From SYLG01 sp965226945 (lineage in GTDB: Bacteria; Planctomycetota; Planctomycetia; Gemmatales; Gemmataceae), in contig OZ245717.1 of assembly GCA_965226945.1 (NCBI GenBank), positions 1-64,000 of the forward strand: a stretch of 64,000 nucleotides of DNA, read 5' to 3'. Under the pieces are notes generated by a model. It saw only the letters and a list, made by a program, of their open reading frames with translations. It searched no databases and was not told the DNA's origin. Below are positions 1 through 8,330 of the stretch, piece after piece (the stretch's first letter is position 1; each line of letters starts with the position of its first letter). The position numbers and the translations under genes are program-made.

Positions 1-19
1 GTCCCTGGCAGCGGTTTTC

Positions 20-688
20 ATGCATCAAAGCGATCCTAATATTCTCGTCAGCGATTTTGACGGCACTCTGACGCAGGTGGATTTTTTCCAGGCAGTTCTG
101 TCGGAAATTGTCCAGGACGATCTGGCGATATGGAACGACTATGTCGCCGGGCGGATCACCCATTTCGAGGCTCTGGCCGGCTATTACCGGCAGATCGACT
201 GGGAGGAAGACCGCCTGCTCGCGCTCGTGCACAACCTGGGCTTCCCCGAAGATTTTCTGGGATGGGTCGAACGCCTGGGCGAAGGCGGCTTTGGCGTCGT
301 CATCGCATCGGCGGGATGCGAGTGGTACATTCACAAGTTGGTGGAAAAGTCAGGCGCGCGCGACAAGGTCACGGTTCATGCCAATCACGGCACCTTTGTC
401 GAAGGCCAGGGTCTCGTGATGGAGTTGCCTCGCCGATCGCCGTTTTTTGAGCCCAATATCGGCATCTCCAAGGAAGGTGTCGTGGCTCACTGGCAAAGCC
501 AAGGAAAGAACGTGGCCTTCTCCGGCGACGGCCCGACCGACCTGAAGGCCGCACTGTTGGTCGACCCGTCGATGCGGTTCGCGCGTGGGACGCTCGCTAC
601 CACCTTGCGCCAGATGGGCCAATCATTCATCCCATTCAGCGACTGGACCGAGGTTCCCAAGCATCTTTTGCAATCGACTTCAAAATAG
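20..688 (+). CDS. HAD-superfamily phosphatase (MtnX / phosphoserine-phosphatase-like)
   Basis: A 222-residue soluble protein. The N-terminal SDFDGTLT is HAD motif I with the nucleophile and general acid aspartates (about residues 11-18). IASAGCEWY supplies the motif II Ser/Thr region, and FSGDGPTD near residue 170 is the Mg-binding motif. The helical cap after motif I and the overall length fit the MtnX/phosphoserine phosphatase branch, which removes phosphate from small metabolites. The substrate cannot be read from sequence. The ATG at 20 gives the expected N-terminus just before motif I. The 3' end overlaps the convergent ung gene by 9 bp. Family assignment is firm; a role in methionine salvage is only possible. 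Confidence 0.85.
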   Translation: MHQSDPNILVSDFDGTLTQVDFFQAVLSEIVQDDLAIWNDYVAGRITHFEALAGYYRQIDWEEDRLLALVHNLGFPEDFLGWVERLGEGGFGVVIASAGCEWYIHKLVEKSGARDKVTVHANHGTFVEGQGLVMELPRRSPFFEPNIGISKEGVVAHWQSQGKNVAFSGDGPTDLKAALLVDPSMRFARGTLATTLRQMGQSFIPFSDWTEVPKHLLQSTSK

Positions 689-1375
689 CCCCTCTCCGGC
701 AAACCAATCGATCGGTGCGCGTCCTTGCTTTTCGAGCCAAACATTGGCCAGACGAAAATGATCGCAGCCCAAAAACCCGCGGTGCGCCGATAAGGGGGAC
801 GGGTGGCTCGATTCCAAAACAAGATGTTGCGGCCCGGCAACCAGCGGCCGAAAGACCCGCGCGGGATTGCCCCAGAGCATGAACACTTTGCCGCGAGTGT
901 TTTTTCCCAGCGCCCAGAGGATCCTTTGAGACAAAATCTCCCAGCCCTTTCCACGATGAGAAAAAGCCGCGCCTGAGCGCACGGAGAGCACCGTGTTGAG
1001 CAGGAGCACGCCTTGATTGGCCCATCCGGTCAAATCGCTAGGAACCACGGCACCTGGCCGCTCTTCGCCAAACGAGCGGCGCAGTTCCTTTTGGATGTTG
1101 GCAAGCGATGGCGGCGCCTTGATGCCCGCCGGCACCGAAAACGACAAACCGTGAGCCTGCCCCGGACCGTGGTAAGGGTCTTGTCCCAGGATGACGACCT
1201 GCACCTTGTCGGGCTCGACGCGCTTGAGCGCTTCAAATAAGTGCTCACGCGGCGGATAGACCTCCTGCGTGGCGATCTCGGTCAAGTACCACTGGGTCAA
1301 CTCATTCCACCAAGGCTCCTTTTCCGGATCTTTGAGAAACAACTTCCAAGCTTTCGGCAGACTGATTGAGCCCAC
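680..1375 (-). CDS. ung: Uracil-DNA glycosylase, family 1
   Basis: Removes uracil from DNA in base-excision repair. The 231 residues match the family size (about 220-230). The water-activating motif GQDPYHGPGQAHG is at about residues 63-75, and HPSPLSAHRG near residue 190 is the DNA-intercalating loop with the catalytic His. The start is a GTG at 1375 preceded by an AAGGAG Shine-Dalgarno about 10 bases upstream, giving MGSISLPKAW, a natural Ung N-terminus. It is divergent from comEC with only 23 bp between the start codons, so the two promoters must overlap the coding starts. Very secure. Confidence 0.97.
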   Translation of the reverse strand: MGSISLPKAWKLFLKDPEKEPWWNELTQWYLTEIATQEVYPPREHLFEALKRVEPDKVQVVILGQDPYHGPGQAHGLSFSVPAGIKAPPSLANIQKELRRSFGEERPGAVVPSDLTGWANQGVLLLNTVLSVRSGAAFSHRGKGWEILSQRILWALGKNTRGKVFMLWGNPARVFRPLVAGPQHLVLESSHPSPLSAHRGFLGCDHFRLANVWLEKQGRAPIDWFAGEGLF

Positions 1376-1398
1376 GAGCCGCGCTCTCCTTTTGGTGA

Positions 1399-4092
1399 AT
1401 GATCTCCTTTTTGGATTTCATTCATAAAAGAAATCTAGGAGGAGTGTGTCCCGATTCCCCCATGCCGACTCCACCCCAATCGTTTCCCGGTGCTCCCTTG
1501 CCCCGACCCCATCACGGTTGGTCGCTTGATCATGGTTTGAGCCTTGCCGCGCACTATATGCGCGACCTGAGCGTTTCGACGCCGCTCTTTGCCCTCGCCG
1601 TCTTGTTGACCTTGTGCTTGTTGATTTCCAGCCGCATTCCCGGCCCCTATCCTGGATTCTCGCTGACGCTCGTGGGCTTGGGGTTTTGCCTGGCGGCCTT
1701 GTCGCTACGTTCCCCTTGCGGCGTCGCGGTCTCTTCCCTCCTGCTCTATGTGGCGGCGGCCTTCTTCTTTCTGTTTTATTCACGGCTCGATGCCGATTTT
1801 CCCAACCCGGCGGCACTTAGCCGCTGGACCGATCAGCCGCGCCCTGAATATGCATCAAGGGACGACGTGCAAATCGCCGCCCGCGTGCGCGAAAAACCGG
1901 AACGCCCTTCCCCCTCCTCGGTGCCCTCCTGGAGCCGCGAGCCGCGGGTGGGGTTCATCGTCGATGTCGAGTTTCTCTCCTGGCCAGGCCACCGTCAAAC
2001 GAGTTCGGGAGCTTTGTGGTTGCGCTGCCCGGGCACCCCGGAGGATTATCCGGCCGGGAAACTCTTGCGCGCTCGCGGCAAACTGCGCTCTATCCCGGTT
2101 GCCATGAATCCGGGTGAAGCGGCGCCGATGGCGTACCTGGTGCGCAAAGGCGTCTCGGGCATGTTCGATTGCCGTGAAGCGCCGCTTGTCGAAATCGCGG
2201 AGGGATCGATCTGGGACACCGGTGGCTGGTCGCTTCAACGCCTCGTTAGTCCGTTGAAAGATTGGGCCACGGCAAGGCTTGGCTACCTTCTTGAAGGAGA
2301 AGACACCGGTCTTGCGGAAGCGCTGCTCCTGGGCAATACCCGGGCCGTGGAACGATCCGAATGGGAGAAATTCCGCAAGACCGGCACGATCCATGCCCTG
2401 GCAATCAGCGGGCAACACCTCGTGGTGGCCGGATCGATCATCTATTGGTTGCTTGCCTTGATGCGGACCGGCCAAACGGTCAACCTGCTTCTATCCACGG
2501 CTTTTGTCATCGTCTACGCGCTCATCACGGGCGCTCAACCTTCGGCGGTACGCGCCTCGATCATGGTGGCGGCATTTTGCGCCGCGGTGCTTCTGAACCG
2601 CAAAACTCCGGCGGCCAATATCCTTTGCCTTGCCTGGATTCTGATCGCCTTGATTCAACCGGCCGATTTGACCTCAGCCGGATGCCAATTGTCTTTTTTG
2701 GCGGTACTGCTTCTTGATGGCTGGCAGCGCTGGAGACTGCGCGAGCGAGCGCCGCTTGCGGAAACCGCGTCCGATCCGGAGCAGATTTTGCAGCGGCTGG
2801 AGCAAAGCCTGCGGCCATGGTGGCGCAAGGCATGGGACGCCGGCCTGCGTGTCCTGGGCGAATCGTATCTCGTCAATGCCTGGGTCTGGTGCGGCTTGTG
2901 CCCGTTGATCTGGTGGCACACCGGACTGATCAGTTTGAGCGCGCTTCTTCTTGGTCCGCCCATCGCGCTTTGCTGCACGGCAGCGCTCGTATCCGGCATG
3001 CTGGCGGTGCTTTTGCCGATTCCCTTTCTCGACCGGCTTCTGGCTTTCGCCGCCAATCGCTTCCTTGACTGGACGCGGTTCCTGGCCGATATCGGCGAAG
3101 ATTTGCCGCTGTCCTGGCTTTACCGTCCGCCTCCGCCTCTTTGGTTCCTGGCGATCTGGCTGGTGTTCATCGTCCTGGTGCTCGTTCCCAGACGAACCTT
3201 GATGACGAAGAGGCTAAGTTTTTTGGCCTTTAGTTCCCTTCTGTTGGCCATTTCTTATTTGCCCATCCGGTGGGCTCCCCAGCAGCTCCTCATCCATGTC
3301 CTTGCCGTCGGACACGGCACCGCGGTGCTCATCGAAGAGCCGCAAGGCCGGGTCGTGCTCTACGATGCCGGATCGCTCGTGAGCGGCGATCTGACCGGCA
3401 AGCTGATATCGCAGGTGCTCTGGCACAAGAACATCAAGCATCTGGATGAGATCATCCTGTCGCACGCCGATACCGATCATCTCAACGCGGTAAGCATGCT
3501 CCTGGAGCGCTTTTCCGTGGGCAAGTTGAGCATGGGACCCTCCTTTCGCAAGCGCGACGACAAACAGGCGGCCGAGTTTCGAGAAAAGATGATCCAAAAG
3601 GGTGTCGCGATGGACACGATTGCGCGAGGTTCGATCAGCGGAAACGAAGTGGTCTACTCGGTGCTCCATCCGGAACCGGACGACGAAAATCCGCGCACGC
3701 AAAACCTCGGAAGCCTGGTCATCGCGATTGAGCATTTTGGGAAAACGGTCCTGCTGACCGGCGATCTGGAGCCGCCGGCCACGCAGCGGCTATTGGGGCA
3801 GGAGAATCTGCCGAAAAACCTGCTTGCCATGATGGCGCCCCACCATGGCAGCCCGGCGGCCAATCCCGATTATCTCTGGAGGCGTTTTTCCCCACGCCTG
3901 GTCTTCTCCAGCGAAGGCGAGGAATCCCGGCGCACACGTGCACCGGGTGGCGCACTGGCCAAGGAGATTCCCCTCTGGAAGACCTCAGAGAAAGGAATGA
4001 TCACCCTCAAGGTCGGCCCAAAGACGGCCAGGGCAACTGCCTATGCCACCGCCGAGATCATGGCGCTGGAAAATCTTCGGGCAAATGAGTGA
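1399..4092 (+). CDS. comEC: ComEC/Rec2-family DNA internalization channel
   Basis: An 897-residue membrane protein of the natural-transformation channel family. Several N-terminal membrane segments (about residues 55-130) precede an OB-like region. The Competence domain (about 290-560) begins with GNTRAVERSEW and contains HALAISGQHLVVAG. A C-terminal metallo-beta-lactamase-like domain (about 630-870) has LSHADTDHLNAV, LLTGDLE and PHHGSPAANP, the metal-ligand set seen in active ComEC proteins. It would pass single-stranded DNA through the inner membrane. The ATG at 1399 lacks a convincing ribosome site, and a Met 21 codons further (1462) is an alternative. The final residues run into a transposase remnant on the other strand, so the C-terminus may have been rewritten by that insertion. 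Confidence 0.93.
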   Translation: MISFLDFIHKRNLGGVCPDSPMPTPPQSFPGAPLPRPHHGWSLDHGLSLAAHYMRDLSVSTPLFALAVLLTLCLLISSRIPGPYPGFSLTLVGLGFCLAALSLRSPCGVAVSSLLLYVAAAFFFLFYSRLDADFPNPAALSRWTDQPRPEYASRDDVQIAARVREKPERPSPSSVPSWSREPRVGFIVDVEFLSWPGHRQTSSGALWLRCPGTPEDYPAGKLLRARGKLRSIPVAMNPGEAAPMAYLVRKGVSGMFDCREAPLVEIAEGSIWDTGGWSLQRLVSPLKDWATARLGYLLEGEDTGLAEALLLGNTRAVERSEWEKFRKTGTIHALAISGQHLVVAGSIIYWLLALMRTGQTVNLLLSTAFVIVYALITGAQPSAVRASIMVAAFCAAVLLNRKTPAANILCLAWILIALIQPADLTSAGCQLSFLAVLLLDGWQRWRLRERAPLAETASDPEQILQRLEQSLRPWWRKAWDAGLRVLGESYLVNAWVWCGLCPLIWWHTGLISLSALLLGPPIALCCTAALVSGMLAVLLPIPFLDRLLAFAANRFLDWTRFLADIGEDLPLSWLYRPPPPLWFLAIWLVFIVLVLVPRRTLMTKRLSFLAFSSLLLAISYLPIRWAPQQLLIHVLAVGHGTAVLIEEPQGRVVLYDAGSLVSGDLTGKLISQVLWHKNIKHLDEIILSHADTDHLNAVSMLLERFSVGKLSMGPSFRKRDDKQAAEFREKMIQKGVAMDTIARGSISGNEVVYSVLHPEPDDENPRTQNLGSLVIAIEHFGKTVLLTGDLEPPATQRLLGQENLPKNLLAMMAPHHGSPAANPDYLWRRFSPRLVFSSEGEESRRTRAPGGALAKEIPLWKTSEKGMITLKVGPKTARATAYATAEIMALENLRANE

Positions 4093-4391
4093 CCTTTAGC
4101 ACGAGCACTCCCCTTGTCCTGCCGATGGTACCGACGGACATGTGACGTCATCAGCCATTGCATCCACCGACTGAGACCACCATCACCATGCGGCCAAAGC
4201 ATCTGGTGAAAGTGGTTGGTCATGAGGCAATCGCCGACCAAGCGCATTGGAATCCGCTCGTGTGCCTCACGCATCAACCCGACAAATGCGGCGAAGTCCT
4301 CGTCCTTATGAAAAACATCCGCACGACCATTCCCGCGATTCAGGAGGTGGTAGACATATTTCCCCCGCGACGCTCTCGCTGTTCTTGCCAT
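4041..4391 (-). pseudogene. Truncated REP-associated tyrosine (Y1/HUH) transposase
   Basis: The N-terminal 117 residues resemble the Y1 transposase family. MARTARASRGKYVYHLLNRG is the usual start region, DCLMTNHFHQML carries the HUH metal-binding pair, and SHVRRYHRQ is near the catalytic Tyr helix. After KGHSFARRF the normal C-terminal third, with the RYVERNP-type segment, is missing and the frame ends inside the 3' end of comEC. It is therefore a truncated copy, probably inactive. An ATG nine codons upstream (4418) is possible, but 4391 gives the conventional N-terminus. It marks the left boundary of the low-GC accessory island. Confidence 0.75.
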
Positions 4392-4449
4392 TCCTAAGTT
4401 TAAAAACAAAATCGGCAACAGTAAAGTAAAACACCATCATTTTTATTCA

Positions 4450-5361
4450 TCATGAAATTTGACTAAAATACCTAACAGTCGATTTTTCATCTATATAGAA
4501 ATTCAATATTAATCCGTCATAAAATATTAGATTATTATTTTCGTTCAATGAATCATAGAAACTAAGTTTTCCTGGCTCATTTGTAAATGGATAAGGATAA
4601 TCATCCATCACATTCACGCCATTAAATGCGCAAAGGAATTTCCCTGCGCCTTGGATGCCATCTGGAATCTCCGAAGGTTCATTCCAAAATGGCACCCCGC
4701 CGATCTTCATCCCGTGATAGCAAGAGAGTGCCCTTAGAGCCTTTTTATGAAACCGGGGATGCCCCACCGTGTAAAGAGTGGGGTCTACAAGCGTCTTAAA
4801 GGCATTTGTTGCAATGGATTCGTCGGTGAAATCGCAAGATCGATTGCGCACCGCATAACATGTGGGAAATTCCAATGCCGGCGGCGGAGTCGACATCACC
4901 AAGTCATCGATTCCCAATTTTTGCCATTCAAACTCAAAGAGAATGCAGCCATGCGTATACATGTCTTTGATGAAGATCAATAATACATCTCCCGGGAGCG
5001 GGCCGATGTGATCGTGGGAATCCACGAAGGAATACTGTGCCAGAAAGGTTAGGGGCTTCCCGAATTCGTCTGTGGGCCATGCAAGGTCTTTTGGTCGATA
5101 AGGAAGCCCGTGTACTTTGGTTAGATGACGCTCCGGCGGCTCTCCTCTTCCAAAGATAAACTGGTCCACCGGCACCGATGGCCCCAATTTCAGTCGCTTT
5201 GCTCGAGCCAAGTGGCGATAATACTCGATGCCGACCAGGGCAATTGGCGAACCCGTAAATACCCCTAGTAAATCCCTAGCATCGGACTCGTCAACCTTTC
5301 CCTTGGAATTGGTTAGCAACATTTTCCGCCAATAGCGCAGGTCAAAATAAGGATGCGGCAT
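4450..5361 (-). CDS. DUF1963 (YwqG-like) protein, possible immunity-type gene
   Basis: A 303-residue cytosolic-looking protein. Residues about 85-115 contain HGLPYRPKDLAWPTDEFGKP followed by FLAQYSF, the opening pattern of the DUF1963/YwqG family. KIGGVPFWNEPSEIPDG near residue 215 is the second conserved block. The family's biochemical role is unknown. The gene is noticeably AT-richer than its flanks, like the RHS toxin tail and the gene at 6932, and it reads in the same direction. It may be an accessory cargo or immunity gene of the RHS island; this is inference from position. A dead IS4-family element starts 35 bp upstream of its start codon and may have replaced its promoter. Confidence 0.65.
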   Translation of the reverse strand: MPHPYFDLRYWRKMLLTNSKGKVDESDARDLLGVFTGSPIALVGIEYYRHLARAKRLKLGPSVPVDQFIFGRGEPPERHLTKVHGLPYRPKDLAWPTDEFGKPLTFLAQYSFVDSHDHIGPLPGDVLLIFIKDMYTHGCILFEFEWQKLGIDDLVMSTPPPALEFPTCYAVRNRSCDFTDESIATNAFKTLVDPTLYTVGHPRFHKKALRALSCYHGMKIGGVPFWNEPSEIPDGIQGAGKFLCAFNGVNVMDDYPYPFTNEPGKLSFYDSLNENNNLIFYDGLILNFYIDEKSTVRYFSQIS

Positions 5362-5395
5362 AGCTTTTTGCTCTTAATAAATCTCACAGAGCAGA

Positions 5396-6906
5396 AAAAG
5401 GGGACGTTGCAGAATGGCACTAAGCGAGCAGTAAGCTGAAAGGCCGAAAGGACTTGAGGCAAACGAAGGCCTCCCGGCATCATGGCGTTGTCACACGACC
5501 CATGGGCAAGGAGGCCCTCGAATGCATCGACGAATTGATACCGCATTGCGGCGGATTCGGCAAGACCTCAGCAACCTTCTGGATCGCTCGACCGTCCAAC
5601 GGATCTGTCGGCAAGTCGGGCACAGTTGGCGTGCCGGGGTCCTTTGTCCTTTTGCCACTCTTCATTGGTTCTTACTTCAGGTCCTCAGTGGCAATACCGC
5701 TCTGGAGCATATCGCGACGCTCGCCAAGAAGGCGTTCACCGACTCGGCCTACTTTCGGGCGCGAGCGCGACCTCCACTGGCCGTCTACCAAGCGATCCTT
5801 CGCGCGCTGATTAAGGCGTTTATCCCCCCGAAACGTCCAACGGCCGATGGCATGCGCACCGCACCTTCCTGATCGACGGTTCATCATTTTCCATGCCCGA
5901 CACTCCCGAACTGCAGGCCCACTTCGGCCAACCGGGAGCCCAGGCGGCCGGATGCGGCTTCCCCGTTGCCAAGATTCTGGCCCTGTTTCACGCGAGCACC
6001 GGCCTCCTCTTGGAGGTCATGGCCGCGCCCTTGTGCTCGCATGAGATGTCGCGCGTCGAGGACCTCCATCCCGCCTTGAAGCCGGGAGATGTCTTGGTCG
6101 CCGATCGTGGCTACTGCTCCTTCGCTCATCTGCGCATTGTTCAATCGACGCGACGTGCACGCGGTGTTTCGGATCCACCAGCAACAGGTCGTCGATTTCG
6201 CACCGAATCGAACGCTCGCTCGCTCGATCCGGCACCAAAAGCAGGAGGAAAGGACTCCCTACATCCGGCTGGATTCGGCAGCTTGGCCCGTTCAACCAAA
6301 TCGTTGAGTGGTTCAGGCCCCAGAGCAAGCCCGAGTGGATGAGCGCCGAAGACTATGCGGCGCTGCCAGACGTGCTGAAGGTGCGTGAGCTCAACTACAA
6401 GACCTCGCGCTCAGGATTGCGGACGCGCGGGGTGACGCTGGTGACGACACTTTTGAATGCGAAGGTCTACACGGCGGCGGCATTGGCGCGTCTTTACGGT
6501 GACCGCTGGGGTGTCAAAGCTGATCTGAAACACCTCAAGCAAACGATGAAAATGGATGTCTTGACATGCAAGAGCGTGGAAGGTGTTCTCAAGGAGCTGA
6601 CGGTATACGCGATGGTCTACAACATGGTCCGCATGGTGATGGCGGAGGCAGCACGGCGCCAGGAAGTGGCCGCGGACCGGATCAGTTTTCTCGACGCGCT
6701 TCGCTGACTGCTCGGCTCGAAGGCGGGAGATGAATTGGTCCCACTGAAAGTGAACTCAGATCGTTCCGGGCGAGCGGAACCGCGTGTTCGCAAGCGGCGG
6801 CCGAAGGAATTTCCAGTGATGAAAAAACCGCGCTCTTGGTGGCGCAAGCAATTGATGGGAAATGCTTTTGCGCATTAGCTTGGTGCCATTCTAGAATGCC
6901 ACTTTT
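5396..6906 (+). mobile_element. Degenerate IS4-family insertion sequence
   Basis: About 1.5 kb bounded by related inverted ends. The left end begins AAAAGGGGACG and contains GAATGGCAC before TAAGC. The right end, read on the minus strand, begins AAAAGTGGC and contains GAATGGCAC before CAAGC. The inside holds a frameshifted DDE transposase. No clear target-site duplication is visible next to these ends, as expected for an old copy. It separates the DUF1963 gene from the putative immunity gene of the RHS toxin. Exact outer boundaries are uncertain by a few bases. Confidence 0.75.
5522..6869 (+). pseudogene. IS4-family DDE transposase, multiply frameshifted
   Basis: Fragments in three frames join into one IS4-type transposase. 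5522-5872 gives the N-terminal region. The frame then shifts to one giving FLIDGSSFSMPDTPELQ (first catalytic Asp) and VLVADRGYCSFAHL (second Asp). It shifts again for HAVFRIHQQQVVDF, and 6339-6707 gives the C-terminal part. There the Y-x2-R-x3-E signature reads YGDRWGVK, so the catalytic Glu has become Lys (AAA codon). An in-frame TGA then replaces what should be a Trp codon at about 6704, before the tail KRRPKEFPVMKKPRS. At least three frameshifts, one nonsense codon and a lost catalytic residue make this copy inactive. Confidence 0.88.
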
Positions 6907-6931
6907 GATCCGCGCTATTGAAAAAAGCCAC

Positions 6932-7429
6932 TCATCGATGTCCATTTCCATTGTGACCACTGCCAAAAAACCGTCGTTCCCACTCAAACTGCAAATAATT
7001 TGCGCCGGCTTTATTAGCTCTAACCACGCCCTCAACAACTACAGTGTATCCTTTATCTGTCATCATATTTCCGGTAAATCGATTTGTGTAAGCATTTAGC
7101 GACCAAGTACCGATAAAGACATATTGCCCGTTAACAACGCCCTTGGCTGATTCAACATCCGCAATCTCGTTAGCGTCAATCAAATAGCGCCCAGGCCGCC
7201 CCGCGCTCTCGTAATACTTGTTTTTCAAAGTATAAATAATAATCTCACGGAACATCTCAACCTTTTGCTCAGGAGTGCCACTTACTATTGATTCAGGATT
7301 ATTTCCAATTCCAACATAGCAAAAGAGATAAATCAAGCGCGCAACGCAAAAACCAAATGCAATTACGAGCAAAAACACACAAGCCCCTACTATTCTATTC
7401 CTCCTCGATTTATCCTCTAATTCACCCAT
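6932..7429 (-). CDS. Single-pass membrane protein, putative immunity partner of the RHS toxin
   Basis: 165 residues, not recognised as a known family. A charged N-terminus (residues 1-12) is followed by one hydrophobic segment at about 13-37, then a 125-residue soluble domain rich in Tyr and Gly. The start ATG at 7429 has GGGAGG five bases upstream, so it is a genuine translated gene. It lies 83 bp downstream of the RHS toxin C-terminal fragment, on the same strand and with similarly low GC, the usual slot for an immunity gene in polymorphic toxin loci. A membrane-anchored immunity protein facing the periplasm would suit a peptidase toxin acting outside the cytoplasm. Immunity function is inference from position only. 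Confidence 0.6.
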   Translation of the reverse strand: MGELEDKSRRNRIVGACVFLLVIAFGFCVARLIYLFCYVGIGNNPESIVSGTPEQKVEMFREIIIYTLKNKYYESAGRPGRYLIDANEIADVESAKGVVNGQYVFIGTWSLNAYTNRFTGNMMTDKGYTVVVEGVVRANKAGANYLQFEWERRFFGSGHNGNGHR

Positions 7430-7512
7430 GACACCTCCCGATTTACAAATCGACCTTCATTCCAGAAATTTCCGACAGCACCATTTGAAAGAAAAGATCT
7501 ACATTACAGCAG

Positions 7513-8280
7513 CTATCTTTTTGGATTCTGCCTCCCAGGATTCGGCCTACTAGGTTTGTTTGGCGTGCCTGAATTCTTGCAATTGCAATACTTTGCAAAA
7601 GGAATATTCACTGCTTGATCTGAATATGGGAGATCATCAGGGACAGTGCGCTGGTCCTTCGGAACCGAAGGACTGTCGGGCCAATTCGGGAGCAAAGCAT
7701 CCCGCATAACAACATATTTTTCGCCGTCCCAAATAATCCATCCCTCTTCCTCTTGATACTGCCAGATTATATTAAATAGCGCATTACGATCCTTTCCACG
7801 CACTTGATCTAATAGATCATTTATCATATCAATCTCGGCCTCTCTGGCTTCAGCTTCTTGAGCATATTCTCCATCTGGGTTATTATATTGGCCGCAAAAA
7901 TGAACCCCCTCATGCATTAGCGTTAATGCAATCTCCAAATCACCGGGCCACCTAGGTATTAGCTCGGTGTTATTCGGATTCGCATACATTATCGCTCCTG
8001 CGATATCAATAATCGTGAACCTCTGTCCAGAGTAAGTATGTCGGGTTTGACCATAGCCATATCCACCCGGCCAATCACCCTCACGTGGCCAGAGAATGAC
8101 CGGCATCTGCTGTACAAGAAGGTCTTTTTTATGTTCACAAAAACAGTCTATTATTTCCCGTCCTTTTTGGGACCTACTCATCCAGTCGAATACGCGACCC
8201 CAATCGATCAATCCAAAAGGATCTCTGCCTATAATGGGGTTATTATTAGTAACCGTATATAAATTATATTGACCGGACAT
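7513..8280 (-). CDS. C-terminal fragment of RHS protein: RHS core end plus HEXXH metallopeptidase-like toxin domain
   Basis: This is the 3' piece of the RHS gene, cut off by the insertion sequence at 8331. The frame is open back to 8330 and reads YSPTLGRWLSNDPIGF, then NLYTVTNNNPIIGRDPFGL, the diagnostic end of the RHS core where the shell closes and the variable toxin begins. The toxin portion (residues about 25-255 from the ATG at 8280) contains TLMHEGVHFCGQ with His123 and His127 in an HEXXH arrangement, then an acidic helix around residues 140-150 that could provide a third ligand. That suggests a zinc-dependent peptidase. The C-terminal tail carries a C-x-C pair. Whether the fragment is expressed alone is unknown; no clear ribosome site precedes the ATG. 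Confidence 0.85.
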   Translation of the reverse strand: MSGQYNLYTVTNNNPIIGRDPFGLIDWGRVFDWMSRSQKGREIIDCFCEHKKDLLVQQMPVILWPREGDWPGGYGYGQTRHTYSGQRFTIIDIAGAIMYANPNNTELIPRWPGDLEIALTLMHEGVHFCGQYNNPDGEYAQEAEAREAEIDMINDLLDQVRGKDRNALFNIIWQYQEEEGWIIWDGEKYVVMRDALLPNWPDSPSVPKDQRTVPDDLPYSDQAVNIPFAKYCNCKNSGTPNKPSRPNPGRQNPKR

Positions 8281-8322
8281 AAATCCAATTGGATCGTTGG
8301 AAAGCCAACGCCCAAGCGTTGG

Positions 8323-8330
8323 GCTATAAG
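8323..8330. repeat. Target-site duplication, left copy
   Basis: GCTATAAG directly abutting the left inverted repeat of the insertion sequence, identical to 10041-10048. Confidence 0.93.
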
